Assembly (NCBI RefSeq): GCF_032362555.1
Contig: NC_083508.1
Coordinates: 5,671,001 to 5,735,000 of the forward strand
DNA length: 64,000 bases
Source: Amyelois transitella
Taxonomy: Eukaryota; Arthropoda; Insecta; Lepidoptera; Pyralidae
Direction of reading: 5' to 3'
How positions within the stretch are numbered: the first letter of the stretch is position 1; every line of letters begins with the position of its first letter. Under the pieces are notes generated by a model. It saw nothing but the letters and a program-made list of their open reading frames with translations. It searched no databases and was not told where the DNA came from. This document shows, piece after piece, positions 13,801 through 25,271 of this stretch. Position numbers and translations under genes: made by a program.

Positions 13801-14482
13801 AAACACTCACATTTGCTCCCTGTTTTTCCTTAAACTAATAACCCCCTTTTATAATAACTTATGATAAATTATTTAAATAACAAAACTTACATGAATTTTC
13901 ATCCAACTTCTCTAAGGACACTGGCTTAAAATCTTCTAAATATTCAAATACATCCTTTGTACTCAATCCATTTACTCCACTCAAATGGATAGTATCAAAA
14001 CGGAAATGCCTTTCATTGCCACTTTCAATTCCACAGTTGGCATATAGTTCATCAATTTGCCTTTGGGTAACCACTCTGCTGCCAGTCAAATTAAGACCAA
14101 ATCTTTTAGCTCTCTCCTCAATTTTGGCTGCATCTATCTTTTCCAGTTTCTGCACTATCAAGCCAGACTTCTCTGCTTTGTACAACTGCAAAAGATGACA
14201 AATTCATGACTTTGTATACAAAAGGTTATGAAATAGATCTACAATTTACATATAATTAACAAAAACAATTTCTTATATAACATAAAGATACTAATTGAGA
14301 TGAATCCACGGCAGTACTGCGAATTGAGGTTTTTCCAGGAATCAAAAGTAAAAGTAAGAGATATTGAATATCATACTCACCACGGTACAATCAACATTAG
14401 ATTCAGCTATTGATTTTTCAAGATTATCGACAAACATTTCAGTGTCATCGCTCATTTCACCTTCCTCTCGTTCTTGATCCAT
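10814..14482 (-). CDS. NCBP3: Nuclear cap-binding protein subunit 3 (NCBP3, C17orf85 family)
   Basis: Three exons on the minus strand: 14482-14381, 14185-13891 and 11817-10814; 466 aa, shorter than the roughly 620 aa of human NCBP3. NCBP3 pairs with NCBP1 on the mRNA cap and works with the exon-junction and TREX machinery in mRNA export. Residues 93-141 are the family signature, an RRM-like core: HFRFDTIHLSGVNGLSTKDV, then EKLDENSCNVV across the intron 2 junction. A basic helix at about 50-65 (AKIEERAKRFGL) is also characteristic. The 334-codon last exon is a charged Ser/Lys/Arg-rich tail with repeated (V/Q)SRLG-like and VWSRLE segments. The position that reads WLDD in vertebrates, the reported cap-contacting motif, reads KLDE here. 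Intron 2 (about 2.1 kb) contains a decayed LINE. The first ATG at 14482 is used; an in-frame ATG lies nine codons downstream. Confidence 0.9.
12590..13510 (+). pseudogene. Decayed RTE-like non-LTR retrotransposon (reverse transcriptase remnant)
   Basis: In broken + strand frames one reads PSKEIAVALRHMKNRRGLGE (finger region), 'KKGDIKKLDNYRP', 'FIDYEKPFDSIED' (around the palm A motif, with D retained) and near the end 'AKRLTTTKWADDIRSHRSH' plus 'WMTRAKD'. These are in the order found in the endonuclease/reverse transcriptase polyprotein of RTE-type LINEs. Several stops and frame changes show that it is dead. It lies antisense inside NCBP3 intron 2. Confidence 0.75.
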
Positions 14483-14585
14483 AATAGATTTAATAACGAC
14501 TGATAAAAAACACGTTAGATTGAGAACAGCGTGTTATTTTGATGCTCTTGAGTCTTGTTTGATATTGGTCCAGCTAAGTGGTCAC

Positions 14586-15182
14586 TAGGAATGTGAAAAA
14601 ATTATCGATTATGGAAATAATTGATTAAAATCGATTTTTTTAAAGTAAAAATCGATTTTAATACGTGATTTTTTTCAAATTAATAATCGATTTTTTATAA
14701 TCATGCAATAAATGTACTCCGACATTACGTTTGGTCTTCTGGCTTGGAGCCCGGAACGCGAACTGCCAAAGAATACTATCATAGCTCCATAATATTACAT
14801 TAAAACCATCTGTGCATTCTTTCTGTGCTTTTAAAACAGTTGGTTTAAATGTTTCATTTAATCAAACATTCACTAGATGGATAGTCGATGATCTGTATTT
14901 TACCGACATTCGGTCGATATGTAATTCGTTATTCGTTTTTGGAACTTCATTTTTCAAACTTGTTTGTTTTAAAATTTTGTGTTGATTTTATAAGAACTTA
15001 CTGCTTCTGTTGTTTATTTTAAATTAATAAATTTATTGATATAATTTAAACGGCGTTCATCAATATAATAATATCGATAATTTTCTTAAGAAAAATTGAT
15101 TATTTATTAATCGATTTTTCATACTTAATAAAAAGTCCGATTTAATAAAAATCGATCTTTTATCAGCAATGTCACATCCCTA
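14586..15182. mobile_element. hAT-type miniature element, copy 1 (same family as 49082-49698)
   Basis: It starts TAGGAATGTGAAAA and ends with the inverse TTCACATCCCTA-like terminus ('gtcacatcccta'). The interior shares long blocks with 49082-49698, such as 'ataatcatgcaataaatg', 'actccgacattacgtt', 'gaactgccaaagaatactat' and 'ctgtgcattctttctgtgct'. Many ATCGATTTTT stretches lie near both ends. A GTGGTCAC octamer stands directly before the left end (14578-14585) and again at 15189-15196, six bases after the right end, so the duplication is imperfect. There is no coding capacity. It lies about 100 bp upstream of the NCBP3 ATG. Confidence 0.8.
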
Positions 15183-15239
15183 GGTTAGGTGGTCACAAAC
15201 TTAATAGACATAGTAGTGGTTACAAACGTAGCATAGTGG

Positions 15240-15580
15240 TTATCTTTGGAGCATAGAATATATAATGTCAAGACAGACGCTCATTGGTTCTCCCTTTAGT
15301 CTCTTTGTATGCGCATAGCGCTGGTGTCGCATCTGTCGCTAGTGATTTGCAAGATAAATGATGTCACTCGCTTGTCGACATTAGGCACATGCCTACTAGA
15401 TATCGAAAAATGCTGCTGGGGTTTTTCATTGATCGTTAATTTTATTAATTTCTTAAAATAAAACAAAGTTGCATTATTTATGTACGTACGGTCGCGTTCA
15501 TAATTGCAGTCCTAGTTCGCAAAACTTTATAGCTTGCACCGCTGCTATCACTCACACATTCACATAAATAACACAATAAA
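15240..15580. other. Spacer, no feature recognised
   Basis: Short non-coding stretch between the hAT-type element and the transposase remnant. No open frame and no repeat known from this window is seen. Confidence 0.4.
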
Positions 15581-16206
15581 CAACAAGCGGTGAAGCGTTG
15601 GGTAACGCGCCATCAAGAAGAGGGTAGTGAAAAAAAAAAGTCGTCCGCTAATCAACACAGCGACACGCCACACAGCGGAGATCCATGGTGGAACAGTACG
15701 AAAATAATGGCTTCATACCGACCAGAATATTTGCGGAACAATTCGACACATCAGTGGTTACTGTTCGTCGAGTTTGCACCGTGAGGGACTGCACCACAGA
15801 CAGCCAGCAAGAAAGCCGTATTTATCCGAAATAAATAAGCAAAAACGTTTTGTTTAATTTGCTCGGCAGTATTTGGATTTTGACTGGGAAAAAAGCGATA
15901 TTTACGGACGAAAAGTTCGTTTATGTCATCACAACACGGTAGGCTTCTTTTATGGCGAAGAAATGCAACTCGATATGAAGAAAAAAATATTGTGCCAAAT
16001 ATGGAGTCTGGACACATATCTGTAAATATGTGGGGCTGGATGAGTGCTGCTGGACCTGGGGAACAGGTGTGGATAGCAGGACGCGCTGCAGCTGCTCATT
16101 ATGTGCAAGTGCTGGAAGAAACCATGTTACCAACTGTGCGGTGTATTTATCCGATTGATGATATGCCAACAATATCATTTGTGCAAGACAACTGCCCTGT
16201 GCATTG
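15580..16206 (+). pseudogene. Broken Tc1/mariner-like transposase
   Basis: The N-terminal part reads WVTRHQEEG (15600s) and MVEQYENNGFIPTRIFAEQF with a helix-turn-helix-like 'TSVVTVRRV'. After stops and frame changes, IFTDEKF gives a first catalytic Asp. Then come 'SSQHGRLLLWRRNATRYEEK', 'VNMWGWMSAAGPGE' and finally 'FVQDNCPVH', which fits the second Asp region of a DDE transposase (DN-PxH). The third acidic residue is not present before the stop at 16206. At least two frame changes and several stops make it a pseudogene. Terminal repeats were not located. Confidence 0.75.
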
Positions 16207-16671
16207 AGTCCATAAAGTGCGTGAAAGGTTCTACCAATTTATATAAAAAGTACTAATTACTTATATAGTATTTTAAGGACAGCTTCAATATCTTTTCTTT
16301 ATGAAAACGAATAATTAAGCTGTAACCTTAATAACAGGAGATAAGTGGATGATACAATTAGTGTAATATACTATATATGCATAGCTTTATATAATCATCA
16401 ATATGTAAATAAAACTATAGGTAAACTGTTTCAATAAAATTGACTAATTTTAATTATTGAATGTTTTATTTTCCTCCCTCTTCTTTAATATTTCTTGCTG
16501 ATTTCCGTGTTTGAAGACACGGGTATTGTTATTCTTAGATATCAGTTAGTCAGTTACTTAGTTCAAATGGCACCTTGAAACATTAAAAATTGTCAGTAAC
16601 ACTAAAATTGACAAAAAAAAATCATTGAATAACTTCGGAATCCAAGTAACGCTAGTAACTAGAACAAGCGA

Positions 16672-16722
16672 GTGTGAGCAAGCGAGATTATCTAATATAT
16701 CTTAGATCTCACTTGCTCACAC
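16672..16722. repeat. Imperfect inverted repeat (16-bp arms, 15/16 match)
   Basis: Left arm 'gtgtgagcaagcgaga' at 16672-16687 and right arm 'tctcacttgctcacac' at 16707-16722 enclose an AT-rich 19-nt loop. No associated gene is visible. Confidence 0.75.
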
Positions 16723-16809
16723 GAAGTAATAAAATTGCTACCCAATAACTTTCAAAGGAACCACTACCTATGTTAACGTCGTGTGCAGAAAAACTTTCAA
16801 CCTTATTGA

Positions 16810-17500
16810 AATGACATAAGTCTGGCAGTCGCAGGCTTCCCTCTATAGGCAAATCTTATGCAAATAATGAGAGACGACGATATCTCGATCAACAATTATC
16901 GGGGCCAGTTCGGCCATCGTTGATTACCGTCTCTTTCTGTCTTGTTATGTTATATGTCATAGAATAATAAACTGTTTTACTTAGTAATCATTGGTATTAA
17001 AGACCGTATTAATTTAAAGGAATATATTCTTTTTAAATATGCATGTGTGTGTATATCTAGTGGAACCACAGTGCACGCTATTTTAACCCGTAAGAATTTG
17101 AAAACTATGACTGCAGATATGAACGCGATCGTACATAAACATAACATTTTCTAAATGGGATGCAAGGTAACGCCTTTAAACATGAACATAACTATGTATC
17201 TACTACAGCTACCTTTCTCCCTCTCGCCCCTGCGTGTTTTCCTGGCCTATGGTCCGCTTTCCGCCATTTTTTCCTTGTTCCAGATAGTCAGCAAGCGTCC
17301 GCAACACATGGTCGTACTAACATGGGCGTTTCTCTTACATTTACTACTTTTGCTTCCAAAGTGTTCCAATTTGCAAGACGTAATTGTGGTCATTAAAATG
17401 TCTTGAGCTCTTGAATTTACATCTATAAAATTATATTTACCTAATTCCGATAGTTAAATTTCATATATTTTGTCACTTCGTCACTTAAGTAATTTGGTTA
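16810..17500. other. Spacer with a short unassigned GC-richer stretch
   Basis: About 17155-17400 is open in two + strand frames but shows no recognisable protein family. No start context or splice signals argue for a gene. It may be part of an unnamed repeat. Confidence 0.35.
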
Positions 17501-17509
17501 CTACTAGCC

Positions 17510-17700
17510 ATGTGGTTCCTGGCACTTTAGAAAAGGCCCATTCCATATCTTTCCCATGGATTTTGTAAGTGTCGACATCCTTCTTGTATCTCGATATATT
17601 TGAATCTCGATTCCATCATTGAGTCATACAGCCTTACAGTATTTCTTTTTGAGACTGTTGACTCTGTCTACCCTGCAAGGGATATATACGTGATTACATG
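17510..17700 (-). repeat. SINE-like repeat family B, minus orientation
   Basis: Read on the minus strand it gives the family order 'cacgtatatatcccttgcag', 'ggtagacagagtcaacagtc' and ends in the '...ccaggaaccacatgg' block. The central part is shortened relative to 6305-6587. Confidence 0.65.
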
Positions 17701-17724
17701 ACGAAGTAAATTATACATACGGGG

Positions 17725-17766
17725 AGTAAAATACAGCATGCCAATAGTAGCATGCTGTATTTTACT
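17725..17766. repeat. Perfect 17-bp inverted repeat, 8-nt loop
   Basis: Arms 'agtaaaatacagcatgc' (17725-17741) and 'gcatgctgtattttact' (17750-17766) flank 'caatagta'. It lies about 500 bp upstream of POLDIP3 and just beyond a family B repeat. It could be a small foldback insertion or a transcribed hairpin. Confidence 0.8.
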
Positions 17767-18279
17767 TACAAGAAGCACGCCATGGTATATATCTTTTGAA
17801 GATTTGCGAAACTTTTGTGAATCCGGTGTTGTTGACTTGGAATCGCCATATTTATTATGAGCCACAGACATAGCTGCACAATATATGGCGGCGGAAGTGG
17901 TCAATAGCGACGTGCGACACTAGCGCTTTGCGCACACATCAGAACCCGGGCCTGATTTTTTCTGTTCTCTTCTTGTCTATGTCTAGCTTATGTCTCGTTG
18001 ACGTTTTAGGTACGTCGTCAAATGCCAATGCCAACTAAGTAGCAAAAAGCCGAAATATCTTTCCATTCCATTCATTCTTTTCATCTCATCTTTTCTTGGT
18101 TGTTGCTTGTCTAAACGATTCAATGAATTGATATCATTTAGCTATTGTAGCATTTGGCCTTCTTATAAACAGAAAAAATTTAAATATTTTTGAGAAGAAA
18201 GGTTCATCAGATCTTAGTCATTTATAAGAATTTTATATAACCGTAATTTCAACCTCACCTACGACAGGTACTGTTTACA

Positions 18280-21200
18280 ATGTCTTCTTACATCGACATG
18301 AGTTTGGAAGATATTATCCAAAAGAAGAAAAAGGAGAAGCCAAGGTATGAATTAGGATTCTAAGTACTCTATGTATCTTACTTTCAGTTTGAAATTAAGT
18401 TTGGAGTATCCCTCAAAGTAGACAGTGATGGCTTAGTTCTCGCATTAATTAACTACCTACTGAAGATATTAAGTTTGTGCCGGTGACATCCATTCTGTGG
18501 GAAACATAGTCAAACAACTAAAAATGTTTAGTTTGAATCACCAGCTGGACATCTAGTGATTGGAATGGAATTGTGATTGAGATATTGACACGCCGTTTGA
18601 CCACAATACTGGTGTCTGGTGGTCCAGTTAACCATGGTCTTGGTTGTTTATTTATTATAAAACATATTGTTTCAGAAATAAAAGACCTTTGAATATGGAT
18701 ACAGCAAAATCAAATAATTCTAATAAAACAAGGCATCATAAGCTTGCAATCACAGATGCTAGAAATAAAATAATATCAAAAAAAAGAACACAAATCGTGG
18801 ATGCAAGAGAAAAGCTGGAGGAACTGGCAAAACAGAGAGATGCTCGATTCAAATTGGAACAATTAAGGAAAATGAGGGTTTGTATTTTTTAAGATTCCCA
18901 TTGAATGCTACATAGTGATAATGGCTGACCTGACTTCTCAGTCAGTCTTATTGTGATTTACTAGTGGCATCTGATTCTAATTATATTGTCTGACAACAAA
19001 CTACTTTAGCAATTGTTAACATGTTTGGTTACTAATGTGTTTTCAATGTCATAATTGTTTTACATAAATCTCCAGGGAATGAATCAAATCCAAGGGCGCA
19101 TTACTTATCAAAGGCAGAACAAATTTATTAATAAGGGAAAGTTGACCCATCTCATTGGTCCCACAGTTGGCAGAGATCATCCAACAGTGAGTAGAGATCG
19201 TGGTAAGGATGATTTGGTTTATTATTTATATGTGTAAATAAATTACAAATGTAATGACTAGGTTTTACATGAGGTTTTACTTCCGTTCCCAAAAAACATA
19301 GTCTACTTTGTTCTTCAAGGGTTAGTCTGTCTTCTTTAAACAATTTTTGTTACAAATCTTATACTAGGTAGACTGAGCCAACAATATTTTTAATATTGTG
19401 ACTGAAAGGCCATGTTCCACTTGATGGATGGCTTAATGATGGAAATGAGATTCAGATAGGGTGAGTTGCTAGCCCTTTGCCTAAAATAAACTACAAATAT
19501 TTACTCTTTAAATTATATAAGTATGCATATACATTTATTAAAGTGTTATCTGGTCATAAGAACATACATACATATAATCATGTCTATAACTTTTGTGGAG
19601 ACGACAGAGCCTATTTAATTGTATCGATAATGATGAAATTGTTATAAAAACAAAATTAATAGATTACTTACATATCTGTCATGGGCACAATCAAAAATAC
19701 TGAGCTCTAAAGATTTTCATCAACAAATCAGTAGCTTTATTTGTATTTTTTATGTCTTTAGTGTTTGTAGACTCATCGAGACAGGTTGTATCACAACCAC
19801 TGAGCACAACCAAAATCAGCATGAGAAGGCAATTAAACGCAAAAAGATTCTTGGAGAATCGTTCCATTGGTTCGAAGCATTCAGGTAACTATTTGAAGTA
19901 AAAAATTTCTTACCATGTGCGTGGCCTCACCCCTGTGGGAAATTTCAGAAAAAAAGTAGCCTATGCTACTTCCATATCAGTGCTAAATTTCGTGAAAATC
20001 AAGTACAAATCTTTTCTCATTATTATAAGTGTGAATAGAGCAACTTTTGGGAGGTAATTGTCATTGTAGTCAACTGCAGCTAACAGTGGAATTAGTGTCA
20101 AATGATGTCATCCTCGATTTGTAACGTTAGGCATTACTTTACTATACATATACTATTCAGTTTTGGTTAAATTTTATAATGCACTAGCTGTGCCCGCGTC
20201 TTCGTCCGCGTGGTATAGTTATTTTGGGCATCATTGAAGCTCTCAAGGATGAATGATTTTCCCCGTTTTTTTATCATTTTCCATTATTTTGTCGCTCCTA
20301 AAGCCTTCCTCGAAAAATGGTCTATTCAACAGAAATATATACAATATTTTTTTAATTTGAACCAGTAGTTCCTGAGATTAGCGTGTTCAAAAAAACAAAC
20401 TCTTCAGCTTTATAAAATTTGTACATATAGATATAGATATTGCATATAACATAACATATATTTCACATTTATATTGATGTTACTCCTGAAAGTTTATTTA
20501 TTGCTGTAGAAAATATCATCAAAACTGATCCAAAATTTATGAGTTAATTCGTTACTATGAAAAAACTATTATTTTCTTGTTATGAGAATGGATAAGTCCT
20601 TAACCGATTCATTGCGGATGACGCCATTGAGCGTCATTGATTTCTTTTACCAATGGCGTTTGACGCCAAATGGCGTCAAAATAAATTTATCCGAAACTCT
20701 GTGAAATGGCAATTTCTAAAGTCCTACCTAATGGAACTGCTATTATTTGTCACGTAGGTTGTGTCCGTATCAATAGTTTTAGGAAATAGTGGCAGTTTCA
20801 AAACTTCAGAAGTTGCAAACCTTTTTTATTATTAATAGAATGAAACAGCTTGAATAGCTGATATACTTACACGCGCTTTAAAATAAAGTTATCGCCATCC
20901 ACGTGCCCCTACACATGTTATTTAAATTTCGATATAACTTTAAAATAAATTAAAAAGAAAGAGAGGAGACGCCACAAAATGTGAGACCTTTCCACAACGA
21001 TATTGGAATTTCTTTTGGTGCCAGCATGGAATCCGCCAGTTACAGACTACAGATACTTTATCGTATTCCGACTAGATACGACCTGGCGTATCCCCTTCTT
21101 AAAGGCCTCTGGTGTTGCAAATGTCTAAATTTACAATAGGTACGGGATTTAAAGTTAACTACACGAACATACTCAAGTAGATGTATTCTTATTTATATGT

Positions 21201-24200
21201 AGGTATATACCTGTATTAGGTTTTTTCGGATACCAGAAATATTAAAACTTAATTATGCATATGAAAGTATATGAAATATATATATTCCGATCAATATATC
21301 TGTCAGTGTACACAAATCCAATAACCTATATTAAGATATTTTTTTCAGAAATCTCTACTTAATATACAAAAAAGGTTTCAAACAACTAATCTAAATAAAT
21401 CACTTACCAGCCATTCCAGCTAAATCTCGTAGCGAAGTCACTTTAAAACACACCAAACAATTTAATAGGCCGCTCACGTTTGACATTCGATGCCAACTGA
21501 ATGTAATCACGAGTAAACAAGCCAAAATCGTACCATGAAGCAAAATGTGTTCGCTCATGGCTGTAGACGCGTAAAGGCGTCACTTCAATGGGTGGCGGCT
21601 GACGCACGGGGGCGTCACAGAAGATTTGTTAGCCGCCATGTGGGAAAGTCTTAAAAAGTGTGGTACACAATGAATCGGTTAAGAGAACAATAACCATTAT
21701 ATGTAACCAATACATTTCAAATACATAAAATCACGTCTTTATCCCTTTCGGGGAAGGCGGAGCCAACAGATCTCGCAAAGTCAAGGCAACATTCAACATT
21801 GAATTGAGATTTAAATAGGGACAGGTTGCTAGCCCACCGCCCAAAATAAAAATCCCAAGTTCATTAGTACTATGGGATATGTTTAGTCGTCTTCAATGAC
21901 ATCCATGAGAATGAGACGAGTGGTCCTAATCAAGAGTATGGGAACTACATTGCATTATAATATTGATTTATGGATATTCAATGCCAATGTTTTATTATTT
22001 CAGACAGAATGCCTAGACTCAAGCCAATAGTCAGGACTGTTGAAAATGATATAGAAATCACTGATGATCCAATGGGTGAATATGAGTCCATTAATATGTC
22101 ATCAGACAGGAAAGCTAGCCTTCAACTTAAAATTATTGCTCATAATAGTGAAGGCAGGGCAAGTCGAAGTTCCATAATACACAGGTGTGTTAAGTTTAAA
22201 AACCTATGTGGAACCTAAGGGAGAGGAAAGAAAATAATGTTTTTATCACCATGATCATCCTGTCTGTTGTGGTTGGTTGCATCCTACTTCTGGTGTAGAG
22301 CCCACGGTCTGCCTGACCTGAGTGACTCCCGTCTGAACTCCACAAACCTAAGGGAAAGCCATCGTAGCTTTAATCGTAGTTACAAATCCAGTTGCAGTTG
22401 CAAATGCAGGTTTTTTAACGTTTCTTCACGAAGTTTCTTCAACATCGAAAAGCAATCAAAAGTACTGGTACGCAAGTTTAGTTAAAGTTCTGCGTCTCAC
22501 TGCGAAACGGGTCACCGACCATCGCTACCGGTAACCGACGATAAGCATCTAATACAACTTATTCTAAATTTTATTACACCGCGGCGCACACGAGTGGCCG
22601 GAGGCGGCCACTCGTTTACAGTAGTTTCCACGACTCGCTGCTTGTGGTCGCTACGGGTAACTCAAGACGCCAATATCATAAGACTGCGTAGCAGAACAAG
22701 AATTGAAAGTGGTCACTGCCGAACAGCAGTGCCTGTTCCGTGCTTCTGACCCGCTGTACACAAAGAATAGAGATGTAGCGGCAGCGCCCGACCGCCACCG
22801 GTGACGATGCGATGGTCCGTCTGCGCCGAACCTAAGAGTCATGGCATCTTGATTTGGCCACATTTTTTGAGTTGATAGAGATACAGTGTCTACCATACCT
22901 TATTTCAACTTGTCATTATTTTAAATAAAAACGCTCTCAAGTCATTGTCTGAACGACTTAATTTTGGTATAACAATCATTATTCTAACTGTATGTATGTA
23001 TGTTATAAAATTCATATATGTTTATAAAAATTGTATTACAGAATTGCAGAAAAAGAAAAGAGTCCTCCCCGGCCTCCGTCTATCCTCAAAAAACGACCAA
23101 TGGCCGCATTAAGGACTGAGAAGACATCAGAAAAAATGGAGAAACCAAATTTAGAGTTTAGAATTATTGTCAGTAATTTGGGAAATACTGTGACTGGTGG
23201 GGATATCGAGGTATTTATCATGTTTATCACTGGATTCTCTGTTTCCTTATTCCGTTATAGGGATGTTTTGGATGGTTCTTTTAATCAGTATGCTTAAAAC
23301 AAATGACGAACTAAATTGGGGCCAACTCAATCGTGGTAATTTCTCCGTAAATATATAAGTATTTAGGGAGACATTGGTTCCTGTTCTGTGATTTATAAAG
23401 TGATTCATGAAATCCTACTAATATTATAAATGAAAAAAATTGTAAGGATTATGTGTAACTCTACTAGACAGATTTTGGTGAAACTTACACTGGTTAAATA
23501 TGTTCTGTAATAACACATAGGGTACCTTTATGTCACAATTCCCACGAAAGGGAAGCCCGGGGCGGTGTTAAATTAAAAAAATTATAGAATTTCTCCTCTT
23601 TAAGGAACTTTTTGGCGATGTTGGAGGTATGGTAGAGTTTCGCTTAGTGCGGCCTGGTACAGCTGAAGTTATCTACAAAACACAAGAGGATGCCCAAAGA
23701 GCAGTTGACTTGTATCACAACCGGCAATTGGACGGGCAGCCTATGAACTGTCTCCTTGTAACTCCACGCGCATCTTCAACAATGTCTAGGTAATATTATA
23801 CATACACATACTATCACGACTTTATCCTTAACTTAATTAAAACTTGAGGTTAACCCTAAGGTTATAAATGTCAATTTTTTTAAGACTAAGGCCATGTTCC
23901 AGCTTTATGAGTCAATGAGAAGAATAGAGAAATTGTGACAAGCCGACCGTAATAATTTTGACATAACTATTCAATTAATTTATTTAAATTTGACATTCCA
24001 TATAAAATTACGTTTTTTATAATTTAAATTTCAATTGAATTAATTAATCATAACCTTTAGATCATAAGGAAATATTCTCTCGTCCACATTTCTATTCTAA
24101 GTTTAGATATTGTGAAGTTTACTTTATTGAAGAAAATGCTGCCGTGCAGTTTGCTATCGCTTCTTCTGCGCTTCTAAAGCGTTATGTAATTTTGATTTTA

Positions 24201-24566
24201 GTTATTTATTTGATGTCAACAAATGTGAAACTAAAAGATATGACAATTATTTAAAATGTCCCTTAATAATAAATAAAAATAGTAAGTTTGAAAAAAAAAA
24301 CAATTGAAAGCAAACTTACCCCGTCCAAAAGTTATTTCATAACTGTTCGTAATAGCTAGATGCGAGACAAAACCTTGTTTATTGTTTTTTGAACTCCTTT
24401 TGGCCGTCAATGAAACCGAAGTCCGATTACGAAGTGTGGTTTCTAACTTACGACAATTTTTGATTACAGGAGCAACAGCGGTACCAAACCGGCATTATTC
24501 AGCACCAATTCTAATGTGGAACCTGACATTTCGACTTTTCACAAAGTACTATTTAGTAATTTGTAA
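18280..24566 (+). CDS. POLDIP3: POLDIP3/SKAR-like mRNA-export adaptor with UAP56-binding motif and RRM
   Basis: Exons 18280-18344, 18676-18877, 19076-19202, 19762-19884, 22004-22184, 23042-23210, 23605-23789 and 24470-24566; phases close; 382 aa. The N-terminal MSLEDIIQKKKKEK (residues 7-20) is a UAP56-binding motif as in SKAR/ALYREF. Residues 22-90 are Lys/Arg-rich with a helical REKLEELAKQRDARFKLEQL. The single RRM spans about 272-343: FRIIVSNLG (RNP2), then GMVEFRLVRPGTAEVIY (RNP1 region) and LDGQPMNCLLV. The segment LDGQPM and the terminal VEPDISTFHKVLF match the POLDIP3 C-terminus (V-[ED]-P-D-x-x-x-x-K-x-L-F). In mammals this protein links the exon-junction complex, S6K1 signalling and TREX export. 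Exon 2 uses a weak donor (GTTTGT). AATAAA signals at 24616 and 24633 follow the stop. Intron 4 (2.1 kb) contains the piggyBac-type miniature element. Confidence 0.88.
19350..19620 (+). repeat. SINE-like family B, two decayed fragments
   Basis: 19355-19500 shows 'tagactgagccaacaatatt', 'gattcagatagggtgagttg' and 'gctagccctttgcctaaaat'. 19560-19610 shows CATACATACATA with 'ataatcatgtctata'. Both match parts of the family B order but are strongly diverged. Confidence 0.5.
20183..20437 (+). repeat. Interspersed repeat family C
   Basis: Starts 'actagctgtgcccgcg', then 'cgtccgcgtggtatag', 'gaatgattttccccgttttt', 'aaagccttcctcgaaaaatg', 'ccagtagttcctgagattag' and ends 'cttcagctttataaaattt'. The same order is found at 52928-53190 and 53670-53937. 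This motif is a frequent lepidopteran repeat terminus. I cannot assign its superfamily. Confidence 0.7.
20604..21678. mobile_element. piggyBac-type non-autonomous element flanked by TTAA
   Basis: Both ends are marked exactly. TTAA at 20600-20603 is followed by CCGATTCATTG, and CAATGAATCGG at 21668-21678 is followed by TTAA at 21679-21682. The 11-bp inverted repeat is perfect, and TTAA duplication with CC...GG ends is the piggyBac hallmark. Just inside each end are dense GGCGTC/GACGCC subterminal repeats. The 1075 bp interior has no transposase frame, so it would need a transposase in trans. It lies in POLDIP3 intron 4. Confidence 0.85.
21722..21960 (+). repeat. SINE-like repeat family B
   Basis: 'atcacgtctttatccctttc', 'ggagccaacagatctcg', 'gagatttaaatagggacagg', 'ttgctagcccaccgcc' and 'gagtggtcctaatc' follow the family order. 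It is shorter than 6305-6587 and inserted 40 bp after the piggyBac-type element. Confidence 0.65.
22260..22900. other. POLDIP3 intron 5, GC-richer unassigned stretch
   Basis: A block of higher GC ('gagtggccggaggcggccactcg', a short palindrome near 22590-22612) with no consistent open frame and no similarity to other repeats in this window. It may be an old insertion. Confidence 0.4.
23412..23575 (+). repeat. Decayed interspersed repeat (tail-type, related to family C)
   Basis: 'tactaatattataaatga', 'gttctgtaataacacatagg' and 'acaattcccacgaaaggga' resemble the lepidopteran repeat that runs from an 'actaatattataaatg' end to a 'ttcccacgggagcgaag' end. It is only partial. Confidence 0.45.
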
Positions 24567-25271
24567 CTTTTTGAAACAGGATAAAAAAAGTTATTTTTTA
24601 TTGTACCTAATCAACAATAAATTATTTCCAATAATAAAGCATCTTAAAGTCAAACTTGTCAAAGTCTGGGCCATGATATTTTTTTTTATTTCCATCTTCA
24701 ATTCTTGTAATTGAAAATGCTAGTGGTAACGTTACTCGTGGGCTCATTGATTTTGATTTTATATTTTGTTTGACCAAAATTATTACTGTAGTTCTTTTGA
24801 TTGTAGTCATGTTACTTATATAAATAATGATTGCCGCCTAGCAATCAATATTTTATGGATTATAGTCACTTTTTTTAACTAGACTGTATTTACAAAGGTT
24901 TGGTAAGAGCATTTGTTTTGCCCCGTGAACTGATTTAAGAAAGTATTCAATAACTTTTCCTCATTCATTAATAACCAAAGTGGACCTAGTTTGCTAATTG
25001 ATGCCAAGACGTCATAAGACTGCATTATTCGACGTCACGAGATTTGAATTGAACTATTAAAGGTACCTTTATAACTAATAACATCACAGGTCGCATCACT
25101 ACGAAAATCGGCTCCCAATTTTCTTTGTAAGCCACTATACCTAGTACATCTATTTTTCATTCACAGACTTCTTTTTTGCCGGTTTCTCACTATGGTACAG
25201 GTATGGAATAGGCACAGTATTCATTTGTTTAATTACATACATAAATTTGAATTTTTGTGTTTTATTTATCT
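24567..25271. other. Spacer downstream of POLDIP3
   Basis: Contains the two AATAAA polyadenylation signals of POLDIP3 (24616-24621 and 24633-24638). Otherwise it is AT-rich without recognised features up to the solo LTR. Confidence 0.5.

Noticed and set aside
17155-17406. Short protein with hydrophobic stretches between NCBP3 and POLDIP3
   Set aside because: Two overlapping frames are open and neither resembles a known family. No splice sites or start context support it.
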